A stretch of 64,000 bases of DNA. Origin: Acinetobacter oleivorans DR1 (GTDB lineage: Bacteria > Pseudomonadota > Gammaproteobacteria > Pseudomonadales > Moraxellaceae). The translations under genes and the position numbers were made by a program. How positions within the stretch are numbered: the stretch's first letter is position 1; each line of letters starts with the position of its first letter. Of this stretch, positions 50,900 to 58,309 are shown one piece after another. Location of the stretch: NCBI RefSeq assembly GCF_000196795.1, contig NC_014259.1:496001-560000 (forward strand). The letters run 5' to 3'. Under the pieces are notes generated by a model that saw only the letters and a program-made list of their open reading frames with translations, did not search any database and was not told where the DNA came from.

Positions 50900-52279
50900 T
50901 TATTTCAACTGTCTACGAGCATGTTTTAAAGCAGTGCGAAGACCTTCTTCTAGAGTAGGGTGATAGAAAGGCTTCTCCAGAATATCATTTAAAGTCAATT
51001 CTTCACCTATTATCCAGCTTAATAAATGAGCCATATGTTCTGTTGCTTCTGTAAATAATTCAGCACCAAGAAGTTTTTGGCTTCCTTTTTCTATATAAAC
51101 CTCAATCGCACCTCTGTTTTTCCCAAGAACTATAGCTCTTCCTTGCCGTTCATAAGAGGCTTCACCTGTAATAAAGTCTATACCATTGTCTTTTAGTTGT
51201 TTATAACTTTGCCCGACGACCGCCATTTCAGGATGACTGAATACAATTCCTAATGGAGTAAGCGTCTTAACTGAATTAACCTGTGGATAATTCAAACAGT
51301 TATAAACAACTTTTTTCCCTTCATGTGCCGCCTCATGTTGCAGTGGTGTTGAGGTATAAGCATCACCAACAACAAAAATTGGATATGTGTCTAACTGCTT
51401 GGTTTTTGCATTTATAGGTAATAACTTAATATCTTTAAAAGAGTTATCAATATTTTCTAGTTTTAAAGTATCAATTAAACTTGTACGGCCTGTTGCTGCT
51501 AAAACATATTCAACTTTGAGAGTTTTCTCTATTTCATTAAGTTGGTAAGTTAATACAACGTTTTCTTCACTGCATTTAACTTCATTTGGTAGTGTTTCGA
51601 ATAGAATTTTTAACTCTTTGCCTAGCTCTTTTTGTGCAAGTTGTTGAAGCCTAGAACTAGTAAGTACTCCAATTCGTTTACTACGAGCAAAGATAGTAGT
51701 TTCTACACCTAAACGATGCATTGCTTGAGCAATCTCAAGAGCAATCACACCACTTCCAATGACAGCAATAGATTTAGGCAGTGTTTTTAACTCAAATATT
51801 TGATTTGTTGTTATAAGCCGATTACCAAGTTCTTTTTTCCAGGTTTGATCATAATTAGGAGTTGAACCGACAGCGAGAATAAAACTTTTTGATTGGTACT
51901 GTTGCCCATTAACTTCTACAGTTTGTGAATCAATAAAATGTGCTTTACCAGAAATTTTATGTTCTGCAGGCCATTGTTCTACATCTTTTAATGTTGCTTG
52001 TGTAAAACGATCACGTAAAGTTTGTACGTGCTGCATCACTTGATCTGTATTAATTTTTGCAGATACATTCAAAGCAACCTCTTGAGCATTTTGAATGTCA
52101 AACATACGGTTTGCTGTAGAGATAAGGACTTTACTTGGCATACAACCTACACGAGCACAAGTAGTATCCCATGGCCCATCATTTATAATTAAAATATTAT
52201 TGGTATGTTTAATGGCTTCTTTATATGCGCTAATACCAGCAGTACCTGCGCCAATGATAATAATATCGAACATTGTCAT
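50900..52279 (-). CDS. Class I pyridine nucleotide-disulfide oxidoreductase (dihydrolipoyl dehydrogenase-like)
   Basis: A 459-residue flavoprotein. The FAD loop is IIIIGAGTAGISAY, the redox-active disulfide is TTCARVGCMPSK (residues about 41-52), and the NAD(P) loop is IAVIGSGVIALEIA. A second FAD strand ends PIFVVGDAYTS. The C-terminal catalytic His/Glu pair is in FYHPTLEEGLR. It stands alone, without lipoyl-enzyme subunits nearby, so it is not obviously part of a 2-oxoacid dehydrogenase complex; a mercuric- or glutathione-reductase-type role is also possible. It converges on rRNA operon 2. Confidence 0.85.
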   Translation of the reverse strand: MTMFDIIIIGAGTAGISAYKEAIKHTNNILIINDGPWDTTCARVGCMPSKVLISTANRMFDIQNAQEVALNVSAKINTDQVMQHVQTLRDRFTQATLKDVEQWPAEHKISGKAHFIDSQTVEVNGQQYQSKSFILAVGSTPNYDQTWKKELGNRLITTNQIFELKTLPKSIAVIGSGVIALEIAQAMHRLGVETTIFARSKRIGVLTSSRLQQLAQKELGKELKILFETLPNEVKCSEENVVLTYQLNEIEKTLKVEYVLAATGRTSLIDTLKLENIDNSFKDIKLLPINAKTKQLDTYPIFVVGDAYTSTPLQHEAAHEGKKVVYNCLNYPQVNSVKTLTPLGIVFSHPEMAVVGQSYKQLKDNGIDFITGEASYERQGRAIVLGKNRGAIEVYIEKGSQKLLGAELFTEATEHMAHLLSWIIGEELTLNDILEKPFYHPTLEEGLRTALKHARRQLK

Positions 52280-52314
52280 TAAGCTATTTTAATAGATATT
52301 TAGAATATATAGAA

Positions 52315-52340
52315 AAACCCTCTTGAACAGAGGGTTTGGC
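52315..52340 (-). terminator. Terminator of the 396-residue lipoprotein gene
   Basis: Inverted repeat AAACCCTCT/AGAGGGTTT (52315-52323 with 52329-52337); on the minus strand it runs into TTTCTATATA. It lies about 20 bases past the stop. Confidence 0.85.
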
Positions 52341-52355
52341 TCTAATTATTTAGCT

Positions 52356-53552
52356 TTAAAATGTAAATTTTTGCATAAAAGGTGTTTTTAAAGTGGTTGA
52401 AACAGTCCCATTTTGATTAATAGATTGACCTTCAATGCTGATACCATTAATGACATGCTTAAAGTTTAATGTAGTTCCATTCGGAGACTGTTTAAAAGTG
52501 AAAATATTTGGTCCTTCTAAATAAATACTGCCATTAAATTTTTGTGCATTCGTTGTTGGAGATTGATTCTCAACGCGACTTCCTTCAATACCAGTAATAC
52601 TTGGTAGACTCAATACTTGATTACCACTGAGTTTCACTTGATATGTCGCATTGTTCGTATTGCCTGGAGTAGAGTTCACAATAAATGAAATTGGCTCTGC
52701 AAAAGGAACATTTGGGTTATCATTAATAAGTACGTTGAAACCAGAACCACTCTGAACTACGTAGAGATCACCATCAGTTGATGTATTATCTTTATATACA
52801 CTCATTGCACCAGTAGTAACTTCTTTTTCAGTCGGTTGAGCTGTATCTGGATCTTGAACAATAGTCGATGTAGTGATTTTATAATCACTTGTTGTTGAAT
52901 TAATTAATACGAATCTTTTTTGCTTAGTTTGTTCAAGTCCCCATGACTGTTGGAATGGATACGCAAAGGCTCCGGTAATTGTTACATCTTGGAAGTTTTT
53001 ATCATTATTTTCATTTTGAAAAATATAAATTCTGGTATTTGATTGATAGTCCTCTAAATTTGGAGACGTATTGTCATTCGCCAGTTTAATATTTTTTAAA
53101 TCGTCTGCTGTAATATCAAAGTCCCAGTCACTATATCCAGTGAGTAAACTTTTAATTTCTTCACCTTTGAATACATAGCAGGCGCGGTAATCTGTAGTAC
53201 TTTTAATAAAGCATTTATCACGATAGTGGTCGGGGTACTTGGTAAGATCTACTTTGCGAATATCCAAGGTTAACTTGAGTGGTCCTTGAGCGAAGGTATC
53301 TAGTGCGTGATCAATGTAACCTTTTGATAGTTTTTCATCGTTGAGATCATAGGCACCAAACAAATATTTTCCTTCTTGCTTTACGCTATTTAAAACAGAA
53401 GTGGCCAACTCTTGATCTGTTGATGGTGTGGTTGGTGTTGTTGTAGAGCCAGAACCTGAATTTTGGTTATAGTAGCCATCACCGCCACCTCCACCACAAG
53501 CTGTCAAAAAAGCAGCCAAAGTAATCCCACATACCCCATGAGTAAGTTTCAT
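52356..53552 (-). CDS. Hypothetical lipoprotein with Gly-rich N-terminus
   Basis: A 398-residue exported lipoprotein with lipobox FLTACGGGGG just after the signal peptide. A Ser/Thr/Pro-rich linker (SGSGSTTTPTTPSTDQ) follows, then a large beta-rich domain with many Asn, Thr and aromatic residues. I recognise no family. The long flexible linker suits a surface-exposed domain. Starts at 53555 and at a TTG at 53564 are also in frame; 53552 is chosen because GGGGAT lies six bases upstream. Confidence 0.75.
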   Translation of the reverse strand: MKLTHGVCGITLAAFLTACGGGGGDGYYNQNSGSGSTTTPTTPSTDQELATSVLNSVKQEGKYLFGAYDLNDEKLSKGYIDHALDTFAQGPLKLTLDIRKVDLTKYPDHYRDKCFIKSTTDYRACYVFKGEEIKSLLTGYSDWDFDITADDLKNIKLANDNTSPNLEDYQSNTRIYIFQNENNDKNFQDVTITGAFAYPFQQSWGLEQTKQKRFVLINSTTSDYKITTSTIVQDPDTAQPTEKEVTTGAMSVYKDNTSTDGDLYVVQSGSGFNVLINDNPNVPFAEPISFIVNSTPGNTNNATYQVKLSGNQVLSLPSITGIEGSRVENQSPTTNAQKFNGSIYLEGPNIFTFKQSPNGTTLNFKHVINGISIEGQSINQNGTVSTTLKTPFMQKFTF

Positions 53553-53658
53553 CATTATCCCCAATTAAAATGATAAGTTATTTAAAATAATTTTTTAGAT
53601 TTATAAAATAACATATATTTCATGAGGTTGCTCATTATATTTATGAGCAATTAGCTAA

Positions 53659-53763
53659 TTAAATTCTTGTACCCATAGTTACTCCAACCGTAGGTTTTAC
53701 TTGCATTGAGGAGCATGCTGTAAGAATTAAACAGCTTAAAAGAGCGAATATAAATTTATTCAT
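53659..53763 (-). CDS. Very small lipoprotein (34 residues)
   Basis: The minus strand encodes MNKFIFALLSCLILTACSSM and 14 further residues ending GTRI, then TAA. The first part is a textbook lipoprotein signal (LTAC, Cys17), leaving a mature peptide of only 18 residues. Such tiny lipoproteins are often missed by gene finders. The ribosome site is weak (TGGAATC). It lies 106 bases upstream of the larger lipoprotein gene on the same strand, and the two might share a transcript. Confidence 0.65.
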   Translation of the reverse strand: MNKFIFALLSCLILTACSSMQVKPTVGVTMGTRI

Positions 53764-53863
53764 AAAAATTAATAAATGATTCCAAAAAGATTTAAATACT
53801 TTAGATCAATATTATTTTTAGTTCTGTTGAATTCGTGCAGAGATATGCAAAATAAGTTATCAA

Positions 53864-53897
53864 AAAACCCTACTTTAAGGAAGAAATAGGGTTTTAT
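53864..53897 (-). terminator. Terminator of the DUF442 phosphatase-like gene
   Basis: Inverted repeat AAAACCCTA/TAGGGTTTT (53864-53872 with 53887-53895), about 20 bases past the stop of the gene at 53918; T-rich on the minus strand beyond the stem. Confidence 0.85.
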
Positions 53898-53917
53898 GGA
53901 ATATTAATTTCTTAAAA

Positions 53918-54253
53918 TTAGTCGTCTAATAAATCCATTTGTTTTGCTAATTGATATAGATTATTTGAACGGTTTCCTGTGCGGCAAAACATAAGTACAG
54001 GTTTTGGCAACTCGTTGTAATGATTAGCAAAAGTACGTACATCGAGTTCTGTAATTTGTCCAGCTACAACAGGTTGATAAACATAGTCTAAACCTACTTG
54101 GCGTGCTGCTTCTTCAATTTGAGCACTTGTAGGCTGTTCTGGGCCGCCTTCCATATCTGGTCGATTATTGATAATCGATTTAAATCCTTTTTCTACAACT
54201 TGGCCAACATGTTCTGGGCCAATTTGACCTGCGAAACCAACATTATCTGACAT
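53918..54253 (-). CDS. TIGR01244/DUF442 family phosphatase-like protein
   Basis: A 111-residue protein of the DUF442 (Blh N-terminal) family with a tyrosine-phosphatase-like loop CRTGNRS (about residues 90-96). It shows the family opening VGFAGQIGPEHVGQVVEKGF. In other bacteria the domain is fused to a metallo-beta-lactamase-fold persulfide dioxygenase and is linked to sulfide metabolism. Here it stands alone, so the substrate is unknown. The ATG follows a GAGTGAC ribosome-like site. Confidence 0.82.
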   Translation of the reverse strand: MSDNVGFAGQIGPEHVGQVVEKGFKSIINNRPDMEGGPEQPTSAQIEEAARQVGLDYVYQPVVAGQITELDVRTFANHYNELPKPVLMFCRTGNRSNNLYQLAKQMDLLDD

Positions 54254-54442
54254 TTCGTCACTCCAAAATTTAACAAAACCTCTTATGCTGTATCATAGCA
54301 TTAAGCTTAACCTGAGATACAAGACACTCTTGTGTTGTTCTGACTGAGAAAGTTATGTCTTATAGCTAAGTTATAAATTTTAAAAACGATCATCGCGCTA
54401 TTTTAAAATTGGTTATTCATATTCTATTTCAACGGAGCACAT

Positions 54443-55339
54443 ATGCACGCTTATACGGTTGAGCCTTTATATGTTCCATGTGATCAGGAAATGATCGCAG
54501 CTGATTTTTATATTCCTAAAACAAATAAGAAATCTGCCGTAATTATTATGGCCCATGGTTTTGCTGCGTTGCGTCAATTTAAACTAATCCAATATGCTCA
54601 GCGGTTCGCTCAAGCAGGTTATGCTGTTATTTTGTTTGATTATCGATATTGGGGTGGGAGCACTGGTAAGCCTAGAGAAATGGTCTCAATCAATTCCCAA
54701 TTAGAAGATTGGAAGACCGTTATTCAATATGCTTCGACCTGCAAGTTTGTAGATAACCGAAGGATTGTGCTGTGGGGAACTTCTTTAAGTGGCGGATATG
54801 CGCTAAGCCTAGCTTCTGAATTAAAGAATATTCAGGCAATCTTAGTACAAATTCCTTATGTAGATGGCGCTGAAACTGCCAAGCTCTATCCTTTGCAACG
54901 TTATCCTCAAGCATTGAAGTTATCGAGTCAGGATTATATGGGATCAAAAATGGGACTTAATCCAAAGAGGTTGCCTGTGGTTGATCAACATAATTTGTGT
55001 TTTATGCCTACCGCAGATAGTTATTATGGCTATCTATCGATTGTAAATCCTGACTATTATTGGAGTGGGGAAGTCCCAGCTCGTGTCTTTTTTAATTTGA
55101 TGCGATACCGTCCAATTCAGGTTGTACGTCAGATTAATATTCCGGTTTTATTTATTGCAGCCCAAAAAGATTCACTTATTCCTATTGAGTCCAGTCGCGA
55201 AGCTGCGACAAATATTGCACCTTTTGTGAGTTATCATGAGTGGGATATGAAACATTTTGATATCTATCACGGTTCATGGTTTGAAAAAGCAGTGATAACC
55301 CAATTAGAATTTTTACATCAGCATATAGGAGTGATGTAA
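54443..55339 (+). CDS. Alpha/beta hydrolase
   Basis: A 298-residue serine hydrolase of the dienelactone-hydrolase/peptidase S9-like group. The oxyanion strand is IIMAHGFAALRQF. The nucleophile is Ser in LWGTSLSGGYALS (about residue 115), the acid region is around AAQKDSLIPIES, and the His is in WDMKHFDIYHG. There is no signal peptide. GGAG lies five bases before the ATG. trxC begins directly after its stop, so the two are translationally linked. Confidence 0.87.
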   Translation: MHAYTVEPLYVPCDQEMIAADFYIPKTNKKSAVIIMAHGFAALRQFKLIQYAQRFAQAGYAVILFDYRYWGGSTGKPREMVSINSQLEDWKTVIQYASTCKFVDNRRIVLWGTSLSGGYALSLASELKNIQAILVQIPYVDGAETAKLYPLQRYPQALKLSSQDYMGSKMGLNPKRLPVVDQHNLCFMPTADSYYGYLSIVNPDYYWSGEVPARVFFNLMRYRPIQVVRQINIPVLFIAAQKDSLIPIESSREAATNIAPFVSYHEWDMKHFDIYHGSWFEKAVITQLEFLHQHIGVM

Positions 55340-55777
55340 ATGATTATTGTATGTGCATCGTGTGGTGCTAAAAACCGAGTTCCGGAAGAAAAACTTCCTG
55401 AGCAACCAAGCTGTGGGCAATGTCATCAGCCATTACTACCGCTTGCGCCTATTGAACTAAATGAGCAAAATTTTAGTAACTACATCACGAATAGTGATTT
55501 ACCTATTCTCATAGACTTATGGGCAGAATGGTGCGGACCCTGTAAAATGATGGCTCCACATTTTGTGCAGGTCGCAAAACAGAATCCAGGCGTTATTTTT
55601 GCCAAGATTGATACCGAAGAATCTCCTCGCTTGAGCCAAGCTTTTCATGTGAGAAGTATTCCGACACTTGTCTTAATGAATAAAACGACAGAGGTCGCGC
55701 GTATTAGCGGTGCATTACGTGCGCCTGAATTGCAGCAGTGGCTCGATCAACAACTTCAAACGAATTTCGGGAGCTAA
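55340..55777 (+). CDS. trxC: Thioredoxin 2 (TrxC)
   Basis: A 145-residue thioredoxin with the extra N-terminal zinc-binding region that distinguishes TrxC. The two CxxC pairs are in CASCG and CGQCH (residues about 5-8 and 25-28). The redox site is WAEWCGPCKMMAP. cis-Pro segment SIPTLVLMNK follows. Zinc-bound TrxC serves as an oxidative-stress reductant in E. coli. The ATG follows the hydrolase stop with no gap. Confidence 0.93.
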   Translation: MIIVCASCGAKNRVPEEKLPEQPSCGQCHQPLLPLAPIELNEQNFSNYITNSDLPILIDLWAEWCGPCKMMAPHFVQVAKQNPGVIFAKIDTEESPRLSQAFHVRSIPTLVLMNKTTEVARISGALRAPELQQWLDQQLQTNFGS

Positions 55778-55778
55778 G

Positions 55779-56195
55779 GTGTCAGAAGCTTATACCAAAC
55801 CAGAAGGAATTTTATCCTTACAAACGATTGCCATGCCAGCAGATACAAACTGGAGTGGTGATGTGTTTGGTGGATGGATTGTGTCACAAATGGACTTGGC
55901 TGGAGCAATTCACGCAGAACGTTTCAGTCGTGGCCGTTGTGCTACGATTTCCATTAATCAAATGACCTTTTTGGTTCCGGTAAAGGTTGGCTTTGTCATT
56001 AGCTGCTATACCAAAATCTTAAAAGTTGGAAATACTTCTATTCAGATGCAAATTGAAGTTTGGGATAGTCATGATGACTCTCGTGAGCCAATACGTATTA
56101 CTGAAGGAGTCTTTACCTTTGTAGCAGTGGATGTAAAAGGTAATAAGCGTCAAATACCTGAAGAAGCAAGACAAAAGTTTTTAGATACTCAATAA
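55779..56195 (+). CDS. Acyl-CoA thioesterase (YciA-like hotdog)
   Basis: A 138-residue hotdog-fold thioesterase. The signature is NWSGDVFGGWIVSQMDLAGA (residues about 21-40), followed by NQMTFLVPVKVG. It is likely hexameric, acting on medium- to long-chain acyl-CoA. It starts with GTG at 55779, one base after the trxC stop, with GGGAG just inside the trxC end as ribosome site. An ATG at 55710 in this frame is rejected because it would overlap trxC by 68 bases. Confidence 0.87.
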   Translation: MSEAYTKPEGILSLQTIAMPADTNWSGDVFGGWIVSQMDLAGAIHAERFSRGRCATISINQMTFLVPVKVGFVISCYTKILKVGNTSIQMQIEVWDSHDDSREPIRITEGVFTFVAVDVKGNKRQIPEEARQKFLDTQ

Positions 56196-56202
56196 AACGT
56201 AG

Positions 56203-56236
56203 AAAGCCTGAATATCAGTATTCAGGCTTTAATTTT
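56203..56236. terminator. Terminator after the thioesterase gene
   Basis: A 12-bp perfect stem AAAGCCTGAATA/TATTCAGGCTTT (56203-56214 with 56219-56230) and a TCAG loop, then AATTTTTAA. It faces the converging SnoaL-like gene. Confidence 0.92.
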
Positions 56237-56265
56237 TAATTTAGATAAAGAAATCATTCTTAGAA

Positions 56266-56772
56266 TTAAAACATCGTATTGGTATTTTTGCTTTGCTCAG
56301 GAATATTTTGTATTACATCCCAATGCTCTACGATTTTTCCATTTTCGACACGAAATATATCAATAATCGCTCTTCCTCGATCTTTTTCATTTTCAGTCGA
56401 ATGGACATGTAAAACGACAAGATTACCTTCAGCAATCGCACGTTTAATCTCATTTTTAGCTTGTGGATTCTTTTGGAATTTTTCAGTGAAGAAATTAACG
56501 AAAGGTGCTTTTCCATCTGGCACATTAGGATTGTGCTGAATGTATTGTTGACCAATATAACGGTCTGCATATTCTTTGACTTTATGTTTTAAAAAGACGC
56601 CTTCATAAAAGTCGATGACTATTCTTTTGTTTTGAGCGCTTACTTTATCTATCGCTTCTGATTTGGTCGAAGTTAATTTACTGGCTTTAAGGTGAGATTC
56701 AGTCGCATGAGTCGTTATTGTTGCAAATATTAAACTGGTAAATAAAGAGGAAAGAATCAGTATTTTTTTCAT
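56266..56772 (-). CDS. Exported SnoaL-like (NTF2-fold) protein
   Basis: A 168-residue protein with a signal peptide (MKKILILSSLFTSLIFATIT, cleaved near THA-TE). The mature part has the SnoaL-like cone fold: FYEGVFLKHKVKEYADRYIG, then QYIQHNPNVPDGK and FRVENGKIVEHWDVIQ. Such proteins are often called ester or polyketide cyclases, but the exported ones have no known reaction. The longer frame to 56790 is rejected: GAGG sits six bases before the ATG at 56772. Confidence 0.85.
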   Translation of the reverse strand: MKKILILSSLFTSLIFATITTHATESHLKASKLTSTKSEAIDKVSAQNKRIVIDFYEGVFLKHKVKEYADRYIGQQYIQHNPNVPDGKAPFVNFFTEKFQKNPQAKNEIKRAIAEGNLVVLHVHSTENEKDRGRAIIDIFRVENGKIVEHWDVIQNIPEQSKNTNTMF

Positions 56773-56847
56773 TTTAACCTCAAGATACAAAAAATAATTT
56801 TTATATCTTGAGGCAAATAAAAATCTAAAAGTACTTTAGATTAGTTA

Positions 56848-57342
56848 TTATTTCTTACGTTTAGGTAACCATGCCCACAGCATTTGGCACTGGATTGGTT
56901 CATTGCCCGCATCATCAATGACTGTAACCGGAATCACAAGTTCACCTTTCTCATTAGCTGCAATAAACTTTTGCTGTTCAGCAGACAATGTTGCTGTAGC
57001 AGTCAAACCGCCTTCAACCACTTTTAAATAATCTACATGCAATGATTTGATTAATAAAATGCGGTTATCAGGAATATGTAATCCAGTTAGAAAACCTGTT
57101 GCAGTTTCTGCTAAAAGAGCCATTGCTGCAGCATGGACTCCTTTAATATGATTTTGCATGTTTTTCTGGTTTTCTAAACGGACAATAACGTGGTTTGAGT
57201 CTACTTCCAGATAGCGGATATTTGCTGTACCCACCATTGGCACGATACGACCAAACGCCTTGCTCCAAAGCGTGCTCCGAATACCTTTAGGGAATTTTGA
57301 AGTCGCTTTTACCAGTTTTGATAGACGATTGGATTGAGACAT
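56848..57342 (-). CDS. DUF4442 hotdog-fold protein
   Basis: A 164-residue protein of the DUF4442 family, related to hotdog thioesterases. Visible stretches are LWSKAFGRIVPMVGTANIRY, then MQNHIKGVHAAAMALLAETA and LIKSLHVDYLKVVEGG. It is likely to bind or hydrolyse an acyl thioester. The yajQ gene lies 35 bases upstream on the same strand. Confidence 0.8.
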   Translation of the reverse strand: MSQSNRLSKLVKATSKFPKGIRSTLWSKAFGRIVPMVGTANIRYLEVDSNHVIVRLENQKNMQNHIKGVHAAAMALLAETATGFLTGLHIPDNRILLIKSLHVDYLKVVEGGLTATATLSAEQQKFIAANEKGELVIPVTVIDDAGNEPIQCQMLWAWLPKRKK

Positions 57343-57377
57343 GGAATTACCTTAGCTTTGAATGTCACGAAAAGAGA

Positions 57378-57866
57378 TTAATCTTTAAAGTTATTAAACT
57401 GTAATGGCACACCAAATTGCTGTTCACGTAAAAAATTCATGACTTGTTGTAAAGTGTCACGCTTTTTATCTGTTACACGAATTTTGTCGCCTTGGATAGA
57501 AGATTGCACTTTAACGCCACTTTCTTTAATGGCTTTATTAATTTTTTTTGCAGTATCTGAGTCAAGACCGTCTTTAAGTTTAATCACTTGTACAAAATTT
57601 TTGCCTGAAGCAGCAGCTTTTTGTGGATCAAGTGCTTGTACATCAATTTTACGTTTATAAAAGTGATTTTCTAACATGTTGTAAACTTGTTCACACTGGA
57701 AATCACTTTCTGTACTGATTTTAATTTCTTTATTTTTTTCGTTTATTTCGACTGAAACATCATGACCACGGAAGTCAAAGCGTGTTGCAATCTCTTTTTG
57801 TGTGTTTTGTACAGCATGATTAACCTCAAATAACTCTAATTCAGAGACAATATCGAAAGAAGGCAT
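57378..57866 (-). CDS. yajQ: YajQ-family nucleotide-binding protein
   Basis: 162 residues. The family signature MPSFDIVSELELFEVNHAVQ opens the protein and FDFRGHDVSVEINEKNKEI follows. It has two ferredoxin-like domains. Relatives in Xanthomonas and Pseudomonas bind c-di-GMP and act with a LysR regulator; other members are called nucleic-acid binding. Whether it senses c-di-GMP from the YfiN-like cyclase is untested. Confidence 0.93.
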   Translation of the reverse strand: MPSFDIVSELELFEVNHAVQNTQKEIATRFDFRGHDVSVEINEKNKEIKISTESDFQCEQVYNMLENHFYKRKIDVQALDPQKAAASGKNFVQVIKLKDGLDSDTAKKINKAIKESGVKVQSSIQGDKIRVTDKKRDTLQQVMNFLREQQFGVPLQFNNFKD

Positions 57867-57957
57867 AGTTTAGACCTTTACAAAGTGAAAGAATATTTGA
57901 GATGCTAAGAGGGTTTTCTTCATTTGCCAAGTGTTGTTTACATCAAAGGAGTGCACA

Positions 57958-58272
57958 ATGATCCGTAAACAAGAAATTACAACATTTGAATTCCCAGAAA
58001 ATGCTGTTATCTGGGATGTCCGTGATACTAATGCTTATGCAGAAGGGCATGTTAAAGGTGCGGTGAATCGCCCGATTAATGATTTGAATGCTGATATTTT
58101 GAACCAGGTCTCTGCGGGTCAGCCGATTTATATTTTATGTGGTGGTGGTAGCAAAGCTCCTCGTGCAGCTGAGAAACTAGAAGGATTGGATGCCTCGCGT
58201 GAATATGTCGTGCTGATGGGGGGGACACGTGCAGCTCGTGATGCTGGCTTGCCTCTAGAGCAGGGCGCATAA
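57958..58272 (+). CDS. Rhodanese-like domain protein
   Basis: A 104-residue single rhodanese domain. The N-terminal DVRDTNAYAEGHVKGAVNRP is typical; the active-site Cys is in YILCGGGSKAPRA. Short single-domain rhodaneses often act in sulfur relay. The ATG at 57958 has AAGGAG seven bases upstream; the longer frame to 57931 is rejected. Confidence 0.87.
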   Translation: MIRKQEITTFEFPENAVIWDVRDTNAYAEGHVKGAVNRPINDLNADILNQVSAGQPIYILCGGGSKAPRAAEKLEGLDASREYVVLMGGTRAARDAGLPLEQGA

Positions 58273-58300
58273 AAAAAAGCACCTTAGGGTGCTTTTTTAT
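58273..58300. terminator. Terminator between rhodanese gene and mnmC
   Basis: An 11-bp stem AAAAAAGCACC/GGTGCTTTTTT (58273-58283 with 58288-58298), directly after the rhodanese stop and ten bases from the mnmC stop on the other strand; works for both. Confidence 0.93.
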
Positions 58301-58309
58301 TGAAGAGAA

